Assembly: GCA_047495785.1 (NCBI GenBank)
Contig: JBLDXI010000032.1
Location: 3,038,001-3,102,000 of the forward strand
Direction: 5' to 3'
DNA: 64,000 bases
Source of the DNA: Lepidodermella squamata
Lineage: Eukaryota > Gastrotricha
In this document: positions 47,394 to 58,742 of the stretch, piece by piece
How positions within the stretch are numbered: the stretch's first letter is position 1
Layout of the letters: every line of letters begins with the position of its first letter
Translations under genes and position numbers: made by a program
Notes under the pieces: generated by a model
What the model saw: the letters and a program-made list of their open reading frames with translations, nothing else
What the model was told of the DNA's origin: nothing
Database searches by the model: none

Positions 47394-49102
47394 TTTTAAT
47401 ACGACTAAAAAAATTGCGTGTAATAAAATCAAAATGCGTTAATTTTGTATCAAAAACATAACGGAGTGTTTTGAAGGGTGGGCTCAAGAGAATTGGATCC
47501 TGATTGACACCCCTATTTCATAAATTACGTAAATAAAATAGCTGTCTTTACGGCCGTTATTTACATTTTTTACGCTGAATTTTTGATAATTTTGCGATAT
47601 TATTACTACTACCCACATAGCGAGCGTAGTGGCGCTGAGTCACATCAAGGGAATTAGATCTTGTTATCGAGCTCAATAAAATAACAAATGTTAATGTGTG
47701 AAAAAGCAGAAGATGGCTTAATTTACTAAATTTATTTGATATTTTAATTTGAAAAAAATCTAAAATGCTCAGGGCGGAGAAGTGCGTAAATCCGCCGCGC
47801 CGCCATACTCGTGGTATGGTCATGCGAAATAAGAGCACGATTTGCGAAGGCTGTCTACGATAGGCTTTGAATTTCCGCTTTCAGGTGAAATTTTGCCTTT
47901 TTCATGTGTAACACGTCACGCACGTCACGCACGAAGTCTATTCGCAGAGATACACTACTCCTACACGCCCAACACGGATAATTCAGCCTAGAAACTGCGA
48001 TCATCCGTTGGAGACAATGTCATAGATTTTTTTTTATCTTGCCACATGACAAGGCATGTTCGGAAGACAAAAGTAATTTTAGAGAACTGCTTATAATTTT
48101 ACAATAAAAATTCAGGTGGTGAAAATTTCTCTGAGCATGTTCGGAGAGGGGATAAATGCAGCAGAAAATTGGATTAAAATGAGATGAAAAAATTTCGCAT
48201 AGCTTGGTCCCTGAAAATCAAGAGACATTCTCTATAATAATGTCGAATAATGTCACTGGTTTTGATCCTAATTTCGAAAACGCTCCCTCTTGTGAAAAAC
48301 TCGCGCTCCGGCTATATCGGCTGCGTTTTTCACTCGTCCTCGTTTACTCGAGATTATACTAAGATTTATACCGCCGCCAGGCGCATTTTCTTCTATTTTT
48401 TGCGTTTTCTCGATTAGAATCAGGACGCGGTGCTCTAACATTTACATTAGGCGAAAGACATTTCAGATAAGCTTGCCGCGCAATTATTTAAGCTGGATCT
48501 TTTGAAAGCGCACAATTGATAATACTTGAATATTTTATTGCTTGCGTCGTACTTATATGATGGAGTCCCATTTTCGGGGAAAAGGAAAATTTGCTAGCCA
48601 GGCTAATCAATTTCCTTTCTAATCAAAGAGGTGTCGCCGAGGTACCTGCAACAATCAGAGAGAGTGCCGAGGTATACAATCTAATCAGAGAGCAGGCAAC
48701 TAAGAGAGATGAGTTCTTATTCTGTCCCGTGTTATTCAAAATTTCAAAGTGCAAGCACAAGTGTCGCTTCTTTGTGTCTGGGCGATATGTGGAGTTATCG
48801 TAAATTACTGACTGGATATATATCATTTTTACGCCTATTCATTGTCAATTATTCCGCCTTGTGATTCCACTCGATGAATTACTCAATCAACCGGAAGTAT
48901 TTCTTTCATTGCGCATGAAAAAAACTGCATCAAGCCTCCGGAAGTCCGAGTTGAGGACAATCGTTTCCTGAAAAAACTCAACCAGGCTCAAACGCTTCCG
49001 TCCCTTTGCGAAAAACTAATTTATTCAAGGAAGGGTGATTGTAGTACATGGTTTGACCACGAAAAATCACAACGCACAAAGTACAAAAAAGGCAACACAC
49101 GG
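47394..49102. other. Intergenic, no gene seen
   Basis: About 1.7 kb. Frames of up to about 93 codons exist but show no family features and do not splice onto neighbours. Confidence 0.45.
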
Positions 49103-52100
49103 CTAAATTACTTGTTTAAAACTCCGCTGACATCGGCAAGACCTTTGCAGTTGTAAAATTTCAAAATCAGCCAAGGGTGTATCATAAATCATGAGGCAAG
49201 CTATCGCCTCAGATTTCATGAGGCCAACACAACAATCCGTGTCACTCGGCGCTTTTCCTATGTAAAACCAGTGATGCGTGTCCCAGCCTGCGATGGCGCC
49301 AGGTCCTAATTCAACCGGCTCGATGACTACCCCATTTTTGCCATAAATTGTGATTGTTTGAAGTTCACCATCGAAAGTAACGGCGACGAAATTCCACCGA
49401 TCAGGAGTTATTACCCCTTCAAAAATAGCGACCACCTCGCCGAAAGGCTGGCCATTTCCGCTCCTGACCTCGAGATAACTAGGGGCGACGTAACTCAGCG
49501 CAAATTGAGGCTCGTTGTAGTAGAACATGAGAATCGGCGAATTTTGAAGCCCGCTCGTGAAAAAGTAGAAGGATATCGTGAAAGATGTAGCCTTCTTGAG
49601 GAAACCCCGAAATCCAATGTGCTTGTAGTCCTGTTTTACAGTGTAAGACCGGCCAGCGAACGGGCCTTCAATTTCCTGACTCAGCATGGCGTATTGGTGA
49701 TCAAAGTCGATTTTGAAGGCGTTTGGCCCGACGTCGTTCAGCATGTTCGTGCCATCTAGCGGCCAAAATGCGATCAAATTATTAGGCCGAGGCCAAGTTT
49801 TCCCAACAGCGTTGCAAGCTAATAAAAAAACTGGGTCAGGCATAGTGATTAAAATTTATCAACGACTCACATTCAAGGCAGAAACCGGGCTTTGACCATT
49901 TATGAGTCACCGTGTTGCAGGTTATGTAATCAGATCCATAGACTTCATACCCGGTTTTACAGCCGATTTTCAACGAGCCGGTTTTTGTCGTCTCTGTTGT
50001 GCCATTGACGATATCTGGTACAATCCCACAGCCAGGTAAACAGCTGCCAGGGGTCGTCCATAAACCTTGGCCGTAGCAAGTTATGTTTTGGGCACCGAAA
50101 AGTTCGAAACCGTAATTGCATTGAATTTTCTGATGGGAAAATCTCAAATCAGCTTTCATCTTTCAACCAGAATTTTTATTACCTGAACAGATCCTAGCCT
50201 GAAAATACGATCGTTTTCTTCTTCATAAGTTCCATTGGCGATGGGTGGTCTCTTCCCACAAACATCTACGAGAAAAATTAGGTGAATAGAAAATCGTGGG
50301 AAAATGTGAGGAGTTACCAATTTCCACGCAAGGTATCTCAGGAACAGTCCACTCGGCACTTGAGGCACAGGTGATTGTTTGATCGCTAAACAGCATGAAG
50401 CCAGGTTTGCATCCAATCAAACGCTTGGCTCCAATGTAATTTTCCCCAGCTCCAACGAAACCATTAGCGATCTCAGGCAAGTCCTTGCAATCTAATGTCA
50501 CAATTCAAGTAGATGGAGATCAACTGAGGAATTATTCGGCGGCTTACATTTCACACATTGGCCCGCTTTGGACCATGCGCTGGTAGATAGACAGACTATA
50601 CTATCGGGGCCATAGAGTGAGTATCCTTCGTCGCATTTCAACATTCGCTCAGAGCCGAGACCGTAGCTGCCTGACTCGATAAAATTACCATTTTTGACAC
50701 GAGGAGGGTCTCCACAAACTGAAATTGTTCAGAAAATAAAGATTTAATTCAATTATTCCGAATTAAATTGACCTCTGTGGCAATGGCCGAATCTTGCACT
50801 CCATTCTCCACTTTCCATGCAATGGCTAATAAAGGCAAATAGATTAAATTAATTTTGAATTTTCAAGCTTATTTTACCTAGCCGACATGTCGTAAGTAAC
50901 TGCAAAACCAGTGTTGCAGACCAAACTGACTTCAGTCCCAGGCAATACGAAATCGTTAGTTATAACACGTCCATCTGCGTAATACCGGCCATGGGTTACC
51001 ATCGGAAGCTGGCAAGCAACACGCTGAAAAGACGAAAAAAGTTATAAAAAAATTAAAATGCGGAAAAGAAATCCACCTTAAAAGTGCAAAGCGGCAATAT
51101 TTTCGAATTCGCCATGAGAGCTCTCTCAAAATCTAGGTCAATCCTATTCATAGTTGTAGGTCCTCTAGTTGTGACTGCTTTCGAGGTCATCAACATTTTT
51201 GTTGTTTCGGGCAAGTCAGTCGTTGTCATATTCGGAGTTGTCACGATAGATTTGGTGGTTTCCGGCTGTTCGGTGGTAGTTAGCTCAATAAGAGTCGTGT
51301 CGATTATTTCCGTCGAAGTTGGAGCAGCTGTCGTTGTAGTCAGGGCTTCAGTTGTCGAAATCACTGGCGAATTTGTCGTCGTAGTGCTAGTTGTCGTAGT
51401 CGTAGTCGTTGTTTTCGCCTTTTTCGTCGTCGGTTTAGTTGGTTTTTTCGTTGTCGTTGGTTTCGTCATTTTTTTAGGTGTGGTCTTGATAGTCGCCTCT
51501 GTTTCCTGCTCTTGTTCACTTTTATCCGGCCGATCTGGCGGGGTCGATTGGTAGGACTGATAGGTTTTCACGGATGGCCGGCGACACACTCCGATTGTCT
51601 GCGACCAATAGCCACCATCTAGGCAAACAGCACTCCCGCCGCCGTGGATAAAAAATCCCGGCCGGCAGCGTAACGAAATTTCAGTCCCCTAAAATTGAAA
51701 TCAATTTGTGGACAAACAAATTTAATAATAAAGAAAATTAAATTTACGTAGGTTACGTAGTTTGAAATAATTTCAACATCATCCGAAGTTCTGAACTCGC
51801 CGTTTGGTGGTATAGGAACTGGGCACTAAGTTTGAACATTTTGAATTTTTTTATAAAATAATTATTGGGAAATTACATATTTAGGCGAATTTCCTTTGTA
51901 ACAGGTGCCAAAGGTGTGTAGCCACTGTCCTCGCCTCAAGCAAATCGAATGATTAGAACCGTGTTTCATGTGAAAACCAGGGAAGCAGGTTATTTCGATC
52001 TGAAATTATGCGGTAATTAGAAATAATTCAATTTAGGACATCGAGCTTGATTACCTTTGTACCCGGTGGCACGTAACTTGGCGCGCTGGTTCCGTTATTG

Positions 52101-52297
52101 AGCATAATAATTGAGTTTTCTATCACTGGAGTTTCGCATTTCATTTTGAGACCTCTTAGTTCCTGGTATAATAAAAATAAATAATTGATAATTTGAAGAA
52201 ATTGACTCAAAATTACCGAGTCTATCGACTTGGCTTGGAAGGCGCCTAAAATAGCGTAAGTTAGAGCTAGATAACCAATCCACTTCGTCTCGGCCAT
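49103..52297 (-). CDS. Secreted sushi-mucin-sushi-LamG protein
   Basis: Twelve exons on the minus strand (52297-52217, 52162-52055, 51999-51877, 51825-51748, 51688-51077, 51023-50878, 50825-50773, 50718-50548, 50491-50318, 50265-50183, 50129-49871, 49818-49103) join in frame to 867 residues. Signal peptide 1-22. Two sushi (CCP) domains at about 36-150, a Thr-rich mucin-like stretch at about 160-320, five more sushi domains at about 338-629 (recurring CGxxPxIxNG, GCKxGY, WxxPG.C), and a C-terminal LamG / concanavalin-like domain at about 640-850 opening LIAFWPLDGTNMLNDVG. There is no membrane anchor. The Thr stretch should be heavily O-glycosylated. Such proteins act in adhesion or complement-like recognition; the role here is inferred only. 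An AG lies 2 bp before the ATG. Confidence 0.85.
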
Positions 52298-52682
52298 AAC
52301 TATTATGAGTAATATTATCGAAATCACAGAATGGAGGCGGTATAGCCGCCATGTGGCAAGATGTTTACGAGCGCGGAAAAACAACAGCAAAAAACATTCA
52401 ATTACCTGCCAGCCATAAACCTATATTGCAGGTTGAAATCGATGCTATTTTTGCGACTCGGGTTTGTTCAAACAACAACAAGAGGGCAACAACGGCTCTG
52501 GGGTGAAATTTTAAATTTTTGTTTGCACTTGCCTTGTGACTTAAAACGTCAATTGCAGCAGTAATGTCCTATATACCCTACCCACATAAAAATCAATCCA
52601 CCAGCACAGGTGATTCATCATATTAATAAACGGTCAAAAGACAATTTTAATTTTTTTTTAAACTCCATTTATTCACAAAAAA
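52298..52682. other. Intergenic, no gene seen
   Basis: Short spacer holding the promoter of the sushi gene and the 3' flank of the next channel gene. Confidence 0.5.
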
Positions 52683-53957
52683 TCATGACTGTGTTGTTAC
52701 CATAATGTAAAAAGTAGCACTAGAGACCACACTTAGTAGGAGCACAAAGGCAAACGCGATTATATCTGCAAGTCTGTTGGCCGGTATTGATTTCAAGCCG
52801 AAAGCCCTCACAGGTTTAGAACCCGATTCAGACTTGGCCCAGGAAAGAGATATGACCGAGTATAACGTGCAGCAGATTCCATTGACAAATTGAATGGATA
52901 TGTATATGAGGACCAAAGCCGGCTCAGCTGAACTCGGCATAGATGTCTGGATCAAATTCAGCAAGAGGAGAAATGCCATTACGATGGTTGCATTGTAATA
53001 TGCTCGATTTGAGTCCTGCGGGGAAATTCCTTTGAAAGAAATCGTAAGTTTATCACGTTGTATCAAATGTTAAGGTGACAACTAACCAATAAAAGAGAGT
53101 TGTAGTAGCATGAGGCTTATGCAGGGTAAAAATATTGTCAGCCAATATGCTGCTGGCTTGCGCCGAAATCTCATACGGAATTCAACGCGACTGAATGTCC
53201 CAATATCTGGAAAGCTGTCCACCGTGACGTTCTGTGTCATGTCCAAAAATTCCCAAACCACTGAATGCGAGATAAAGTCCGGGTAAGGCATTGAGCTAGC
53301 GTCAGCGATGAAAACAACGTTCATGTCCTGAACAAGTTCGAAATCTGCCCGACAGCCGTCTTGAGTGTCGAAAGGAAAATAACGAAAATCCAGAGTGCCT
53401 TAAAAAATTCGCAGGATTAATTAATCAAATTGAAAAGTGAAATCGATACAATGCATCGAGAGAGATAAGAAATTGACCCAAAGTTGGCGCCCATCAGATC
53501 GCAGCTTCATATAACTTTGCTCTCGGTTTGACCTTGATCTTTTATAATTAATCGGGGTAATTAGCCAGCAAGAAGAAACTTACGTAGGGCTAAGGACGAC
53601 ATCGTCCACGGCAGTGTAGTGTAGGAAATCTGGGTTCCACAGGCCATCTACAGAATGGTACAACGTTATATTTCCCAGCTCGCCATCCCAGTTGTCCTTG
53701 ATGCAGGAATTGTACCACGAAGGAGTCAAAGCGCAGATCATACTCAGTGTTTCTTCGATTTCGGATAGTTTCAGAAAGCGTATGGCTTCGAACTGAAGTT
53801 TCACAGCAAGAGGTGATTTATAGCGTGTCGGCGGTTCTTTACTGTTCAAGCGACATTTCGTGACCAGGTGATCGAACAGCGCAACTTCACTCTGAGGATC
53901 GCCGTCGTCATAAGATGACGCGTAGGCCACGGTGAAGACCAATGTTAATAGGAACAT
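52683..53957 (-). CDS. Cys-loop ligand-gated ion channel subunit, divergent pore
   Basis: Four exons on the minus strand (53957-53584, 53532-53450, 53398-53087, 53029-52683) give 371 residues. Signal peptide about 1-14. RFLKLSEIEETLSMI and SWYNSC are in exon 1. The Cys-loop is C153-x14-C168 (TLDFRYFPFDTQDG), split at the first Cys codon by an intron (T|GC). M2 reads SNRAYYNATIVMAFLLLL: the acidic -1' residue of the relatives is replaced by Asn and the 9' residue is Met. Short M3-M4 loop (AKSESGSKPVRAFGLKS). Exon 2 is the least certain; its acceptor (ATCAAG at 53533) restores the expected junction. Most divergent member of the minus-strand group. Confidence 0.8.
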
Positions 53958-55312
53958 CTTCTAAGTATAATATGCGATAACTGAATGAAGAAATACAAGA
54001 CTTTGACCAAATGAAGTGCGATCGAATCACGAGCGATATAGAGCCAATGCCAATATTTACTTAACACATTGCGCTTTTTTTTAAATTAAATCGCAAACGC
54101 GACGAATATAGACTTAAATCAACAAAACACGTATCAAATGGGTTTTTTCAAGTTGGAAATTTTAATAATTGCCATAATAATTGCTCAATTCCGGGCCCAT
54201 ATTAGTTCCGCTCGGCCCCCAAGCGTCGGTTGCGCAATCTGAATGTAAAAAAGGACTTGGCGGAAAACGTTAAATCGAAATTGTTCCAAACAAAATGTTG
54301 GCTGCGCGCGCTGATGTCAAAGGGCTGTTTTCGAATATCTAAGCAGTTTTTATTCCAAAATAAAGCACAAATAACTATCTATCAAAGGAATACGGGTTTA
54401 TCGCTAGAAATATTAAAATGGTTATGATCACCGCGCGAAATGAGAATTGAGAGTGCGCGTGAAACTTTTTTATTTTAATTTTTGTCGCGCGAGAACGCCA
54501 TATTTGCCCTTTGATTTTACCGCACGCGGTCTTGAAATTTCTAAAATTGTCAACTTGGCGTTCTCGAACAAGTCAACTTTTACCCTCGGATTGCGCAACC
54601 GACGCATGCTGAGTCCGAACGGAACTAATATGGGCCCGGCATTGACCACAAAAGTTAATTTCGATCAATCAATCATCAATCAATCATGACAATTAAATTG
54701 TCGACCCAATGGAAGAGGCCAGCAAAACGCTGAAGAAAAACATATCAATAAGATTAATCGCCTTGATGTATTAGTGTCCTTTCAGACCAGCTCTCATGTT
54801 CGCCGATATTTTGGAATTTGGAAATGGAACGATGTAACTGAAGTAGATGTATCAGGGTACAGCGACAACTCAGCAATTCCTTTCGAATTCGGATGACTAA
54901 TCATGGATGCCTAAGTGGCCCGACCCAGCCTCATTTCATCTGCTAATAGCAGTTTCTGCAATGGCCAACGTTGGGTTATGCGTTGAGTCAAGTTATTATA
55001 GTCTTGATTTGAATTTGTTGGCTTCACGCTGGAATTTAAATAATTTACCGAGTGGATCGAACTTTTTTGAAGGATAAGAGACCATTCGAGGCCGAGCTAG
55101 ATTTAACATGCCGATAATATTTACTCTGGCCGATTCGAAGTCGATCCTGCGACCATTAAGTCAGATTTTTGTTGAGTCAACATGAAGCAGCTGCTGCTTG
55201 TTATTGATCAAAAAGAGCCTCAGATTTGCCATAACCTGCAAGAGAACGATCAACGTCATACGCTCAGTGGCATTGCCTTCTAGTCGTTATTTGGTAATTC
55301 GCGGTGCGTCAA
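53958..55312. other. Intergenic with a palindromic element
   Basis: Head-to-head spacer between two channel genes. It contains the inverted-repeat element at 54191-54639; otherwise no gene is seen. Confidence 0.5.
54191..54639. mobile_element. Small palindromic (MITE-like) element
   Basis: The arms 54191-54239 and 54589-54639 are imperfect inverted copies, sharing GGGCCCATATTAGTTCCG and GCGTCGGTTGCGCAATC. A second inner pair, GAGAACGCCA near 54491 and TGGCGTTCTC near 54556, is also inverted. There is no coding capacity. The total length of about 450 bp fits a MITE or foldback element; no target duplication was identified. Confidence 0.65.
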
Positions 55313-56497
55313 ATGGCTTTTCCAGCCCTCATAACATTTCTGTTGGTAATCCTGAAAGCTCAAGGTGATGATCAGTTCAAAAATGAGACAGTGTTTGAGC
55401 GACTGAGCGCGCGATTTTTCAACCTATGCCCAGCTGCCCGATCTAAATACCTGCCGCTTGATGTGCTGAAATACAACAGCATGCAAGGCAAAACGAGCAG
55501 CGACCGCTTTCTAACGGTCAACATCATTGCATCTTTCTACCGCTTCATCGAGATCAACGATGTAGATAGGCGGCTTTCGATGATGGCGGAAGTGCGATAC
55601 TATTGGAGTTTCCCGTGCCCTGCTTTCACCTGCGATCAACTATTGGAAGGCGATGACAGGGCCGTTTGCAGCTATCCAGATCTACATTTTTTCGTATCCC
55701 CAACCACCATATGGTACCCAGTCCTAACTCATATCAATGCATTTGAGAAAGCACGGCCTACTGACGATGATATCGCAGCTATTCCCATGTGGATCTATCC
55801 TCGCTTGTCAACTGGATTCTGGTCATTTTTCGCCAGGTTCGATTCGACCTGCAGGTCCTTTCAGTTCACCAAATTCCCATTTGATACGTTGAACTGTTCG
55901 TTGATGATGGAAACTGATGACCCAATTGTCTTGTATTGGCCTCTGGAAATGAAGCTCCAAGAAACTCGCAGTGCCAGCTTCATAAAAAATGTTGAGCTTT
56001 GGCAGTTGTTAGCAATGGCCCCTCGCGTAGAAATGATCTCTGACCACGACAGCTCTTTTTGCCGAGTGTATTTCTCAATGTTGTACCGACGTAAGCCTTA
56101 TTACTACGTTTGCAACATGTTCCTACCAACTCTTCTGCTTTTCGTCGTCCAAATCGTATCGCTATGTGTTCATCCAGACTCTGGCGAAAGATCAATCTTG
56201 TGCATTACCGTTATGCTGGCTTACACTGTCATTTTAACAATGATTTATGATCAGATCCCGCGAACGTCAGAGCCTGTTTACTTGGTCTACATGGTAGTGA
56301 CAAAATTCGCCTGTGGCGCGGTTATCACTATCTACATGCTGATCATTTGGCAAATTGCCAAAAATAACAAGCTGAAACTAAAAAAAATATTCAATGTAAA
56401 CGCTATCCGCTTTGCCGATATTATTGTTGCAAGTCTATCTTTTTTAGCTATCGCTATCTCTGACATTGTCTATTTTACATTGATGGCCAGTGGCTAA
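55313..56497 (+). CDS. Intronless Cys-loop ligand-gated ion channel subunit
   Basis: A single exon encodes 394 residues. Signal peptide about 1-18 (MAFPALITFLLVILKAQG). The ligand-binding domain has additional Cys residues in the beta1-beta2 segment (SFPCPAFTCDQL and AVC). Cys-loop C-x14-C (RSFQFTKFPFDTLN). M2 follows DSGERSILCITVMLAYTV, closer to textbook cation channels than the neighbours, with Glu at -1', Arg at 0' and Leu at 9'. M3-M4 loop short and Lys-rich (KNNKLKLKKI). It lies in the opposite orientation within the minus-strand cluster and lacks all introns of the family, so a retrocopy or complete intron loss is likely. It is intact, without stops or frameshifts. Confidence 0.85.
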   Translation: MAFPALITFLLVILKAQGDDQFKNETVFERLSARFFNLCPAARSKYLPLDVLKYNSMQGKTSSDRFLTVNIIASFYRFIEINDVDRRLSMMAEVRYYWSFPCPAFTCDQLLEGDDRAVCSYPDLHFFVSPTTIWYPVLTHINAFEKARPTDDDIAAIPMWIYPRLSTGFWSFFARFDSTCRSFQFTKFPFDTLNCSLMMETDDPIVLYWPLEMKLQETRSASFIKNVELWQLLAMAPRVEMISDHDSSFCRVYFSMLYRRKPYYYVCNMFLPTLLLFVVQIVSLCVHPDSGERSILCITVMLAYTVILTMIYDQIPRTSEPVYLVYMVVTKFACGAVITIYMLIIWQIAKNNKLKLKKIFNVNAIRFADIIVASLSFLAIAISDIVYFTLMASG

Positions 56498-56759
56498 AGT
56501 GAATTTGTTAAATCTGGGGAATTAGAGCAAGGAACGACCCACGTGCACTTTTCGGCAGTTTGTTTGAGTTGAATAAAAACACGCCCTCGGCTTCCTGTTT
56601 CGAAGTTTTTGCTATAACATCCATCCAGGCAGTTACAGAAGCAAATTGTAGACCTAATTTCAGACCGGAAACAGGTTAAATTGTCATGGAAAATATGCCC
56701 TAATTTTGGAAGGCTAATAGCTCTAGAATCTATGCTACGCTTGCTAATGCTAATGGCAA

Positions 56760-57165
56760 ATTATGCGTATTCCTATTTTTGGCGAGTCGTATGTTTGCAA
56801 ATCCTGAATGCTCCACCATACCCTGCCAGCTTCGCTTGCCAAGCAAATAAACTTTTAACGAAGTCGGCATTCCGATCAATAGATCGTTTGATAGTGGGTA
56901 TGCTTGGATGCGGAACAATTCGGCCAGTTATGGACAGCGCATTTAGTTTTCCACATAATTTTCATGGAAGCCATAATCGAAAGCGTTGATCTGTCTCGGA
57001 AAGTTTCGATATCGTATCGCAATACATTGAAGGGTCTTTGCCGATGTCTCCATCCGGTAGATCTAAACTGCAAGCCTTGTCAAAGTCATGAAACGAGGGT
57101 GAAAGCGCACAGTAGATAGACACCAATGTTACGATAAGTTCACCTGGCTGTATAATTGCGAGAAT
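56760..57165 (-). pseudogene. Channel subunit relic (exon 1 with frameshifts)
   Basis: Minus-strand sequence just downstream of the 57245 channel gene matches the family's first exon across three reading frames. Near 57160-57000 it reads SFHDFDKACSLDLP and KLSETDQ (compare DSFDDLVATCKLDS and KLSEIDQ). A frame change near 56995 then gives STLSIMASMKIMW, C and HNW (compare TLSIMAAVGISWIDPCVAKNW). A second change near 56910 gives LSNDLLIGMPTSLK (compare LGNDLISVPSGNF). No later exons were recognised. At least two frameshifts make it non-functional. Confidence 0.7.
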
Positions 57166-57244
57166 GATTTGGAATTCGTAGATTTGCGCACCAATTTCAA
57201 ACTGTAATAAGCTGTTTTCGTCTCTCCACATTTTACTCAAATTA

Positions 57245-58534
57245 CTATAAAATGTTTGCTGTTGGTTTTTCATCATCAACAAGCATCATCGACATCAGAA
57301 TGATCGTTGAATCCACGGAAAAAATGAATAAAAAGCAAAACGCTATCAAGTCACATAGTCTAATCAAAGTAATGCTCGTTTTTGTTGAAATTCTAATTTT
57401 TCTAGCCGATTTTTTCGAATGTGCGAACGGTATCACGCATATCGAGTATAGGGTACATGTCCCGCTGATGAATAATTGAATGGTCGTAAAGGTGATAATC
57501 AGCACTTGTTGCGAGGTGATAGGTAGCTGTGAACTGATGAGAGTTAACAGCAGGAAGAAAGTCATGAAAATCGTCGCGCAATAAATTGGCCTGTCCGGAC
57601 TTCCTGGCGGTAAACCTGCCAAAAAAAAGGCGTAGTCACAAGAATTTTTTACTGAAATTTCTTACCAACAAAACTCAGTTGAAGCACCATTAGGCAGAAA
57701 CATGGGCTGAGGTGACTCAACCAATACGGATAGGACTTTCGCTTGAAAGTGAAGCGGAAGTGGGCATTGCTGAAATTCAGCTTTTTTATTTTAAGGTGGC
57801 CGATTTCGCCACTCAGCTTCTCCAGTTCCCAAATGCCGGACGGTGGCATGAATGTTTCGTAAGAGAACACAGTGAAATCAGTGATGTTAATGATTTTAGT
57901 GTTATCGAGAATCTCCATGGTGGAGACACAGCTTTTCTGAGTGTCAAAGGGGAATTTCCGAAAGTCAAGGTCACCTAATACAAAGAGTCTTATTTATCAT
58001 TTCATAACCTGAAAAAAACAAGTTACAGTAAATATCGAGTTTCGTGAAGGTCAGCCAGGTGCATTCACCACTCGGTGAATAACGGGAATAGCTTGAATCA
58101 GCATCATCGCTATTGAAGACAACATTTTGCAGTTAAATAATTATTATAAAATTAGTTAATTACGATCTAGTCATGACGTAACGGCCCGCCGCAGTTGAGT
58201 GTAACATCTCAGGTCGCCAGAAATTTCCCGAGGGCACGGAAATTAAATCATTGCCCAACGCTGATTTTTCCCAATTTTTGGCAACGCAAGGATCTATCCA
58301 GCTAATGCCCACAGCTGCCATGATGGATAGTGTCTGATCGATTTCCGATAGCTTCAAAAATCGAATTGCGCCGAACTCTATTGATGCATTCAAAGTTTGA
58401 CCTCGACTCGCTTGCTGCCGGATGCTATCCAGCTTACACGTTGCCACCAGATCATCAAATGAGTCTCTTGAGCTGTCTTGTCCTGAACTCACATGGCATA
58501 GTAACGGAATTATGAAAAAGCAATGTAAAAACAT
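57245..58534 (-). CDS. Cys-loop ligand-gated ion channel subunit
   Basis: Four exons on the minus strand (58534-58164, 58109-58027, 57974-57666, 57615-57245) give 377 residues. Signal peptide about 1-18. FGAIRFLKLSEIDQTLSIM and SWIDPC are in exon 1. Cys-loop C152-x14-C167 (DLDFRKFPFDTQKS), first Cys codon split T|GT. M2 SPDRPIYCATIFMTFFLLLTL with Asp at -1' and Met at 9'. Short basic M3-M4 loop, M4 DLIAFCFLFIFSVDSTIIL. Exon sizes of 83 and 309 are shared with the next three genes. Confidence 0.85.
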
Positions 58535-58742
58535 AATGTCGCAATTAGCAATATGTTACTCACTCGAAAATGTTGGCAGATAGCTGACAGCTGAATAAAG
58601 ATCATGAATCACTAAAGCTTTAGCCGTTTACGACACCATAACGTATCATGTCACTTTCGCCCTGTGAAGTGATCCTGAGCAGTAAAAAATTTGTGGCTAT
58701 TAAAAACAGATAATCAACCAAAATTCCCTCTTTTTTATTTAT

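Noticed and set aside
47557-47838. 93-codon minus-strand frame near the stefin gene
   Set aside because: Low-information composition and no signal peptide, motif or splice connection.
48591-48803. 70-codon plus-strand frame
   Set aside because: Starts without ATG, no similarity seen and isolated; treated as chance.
51084-51554. 156-codon plus-strand frame rich in Val, Ile and Phe
   Set aside because: It is the exact antisense of the Thr-rich mucin-like exon; repeated ACN codons give open GTN frames on the other strand.
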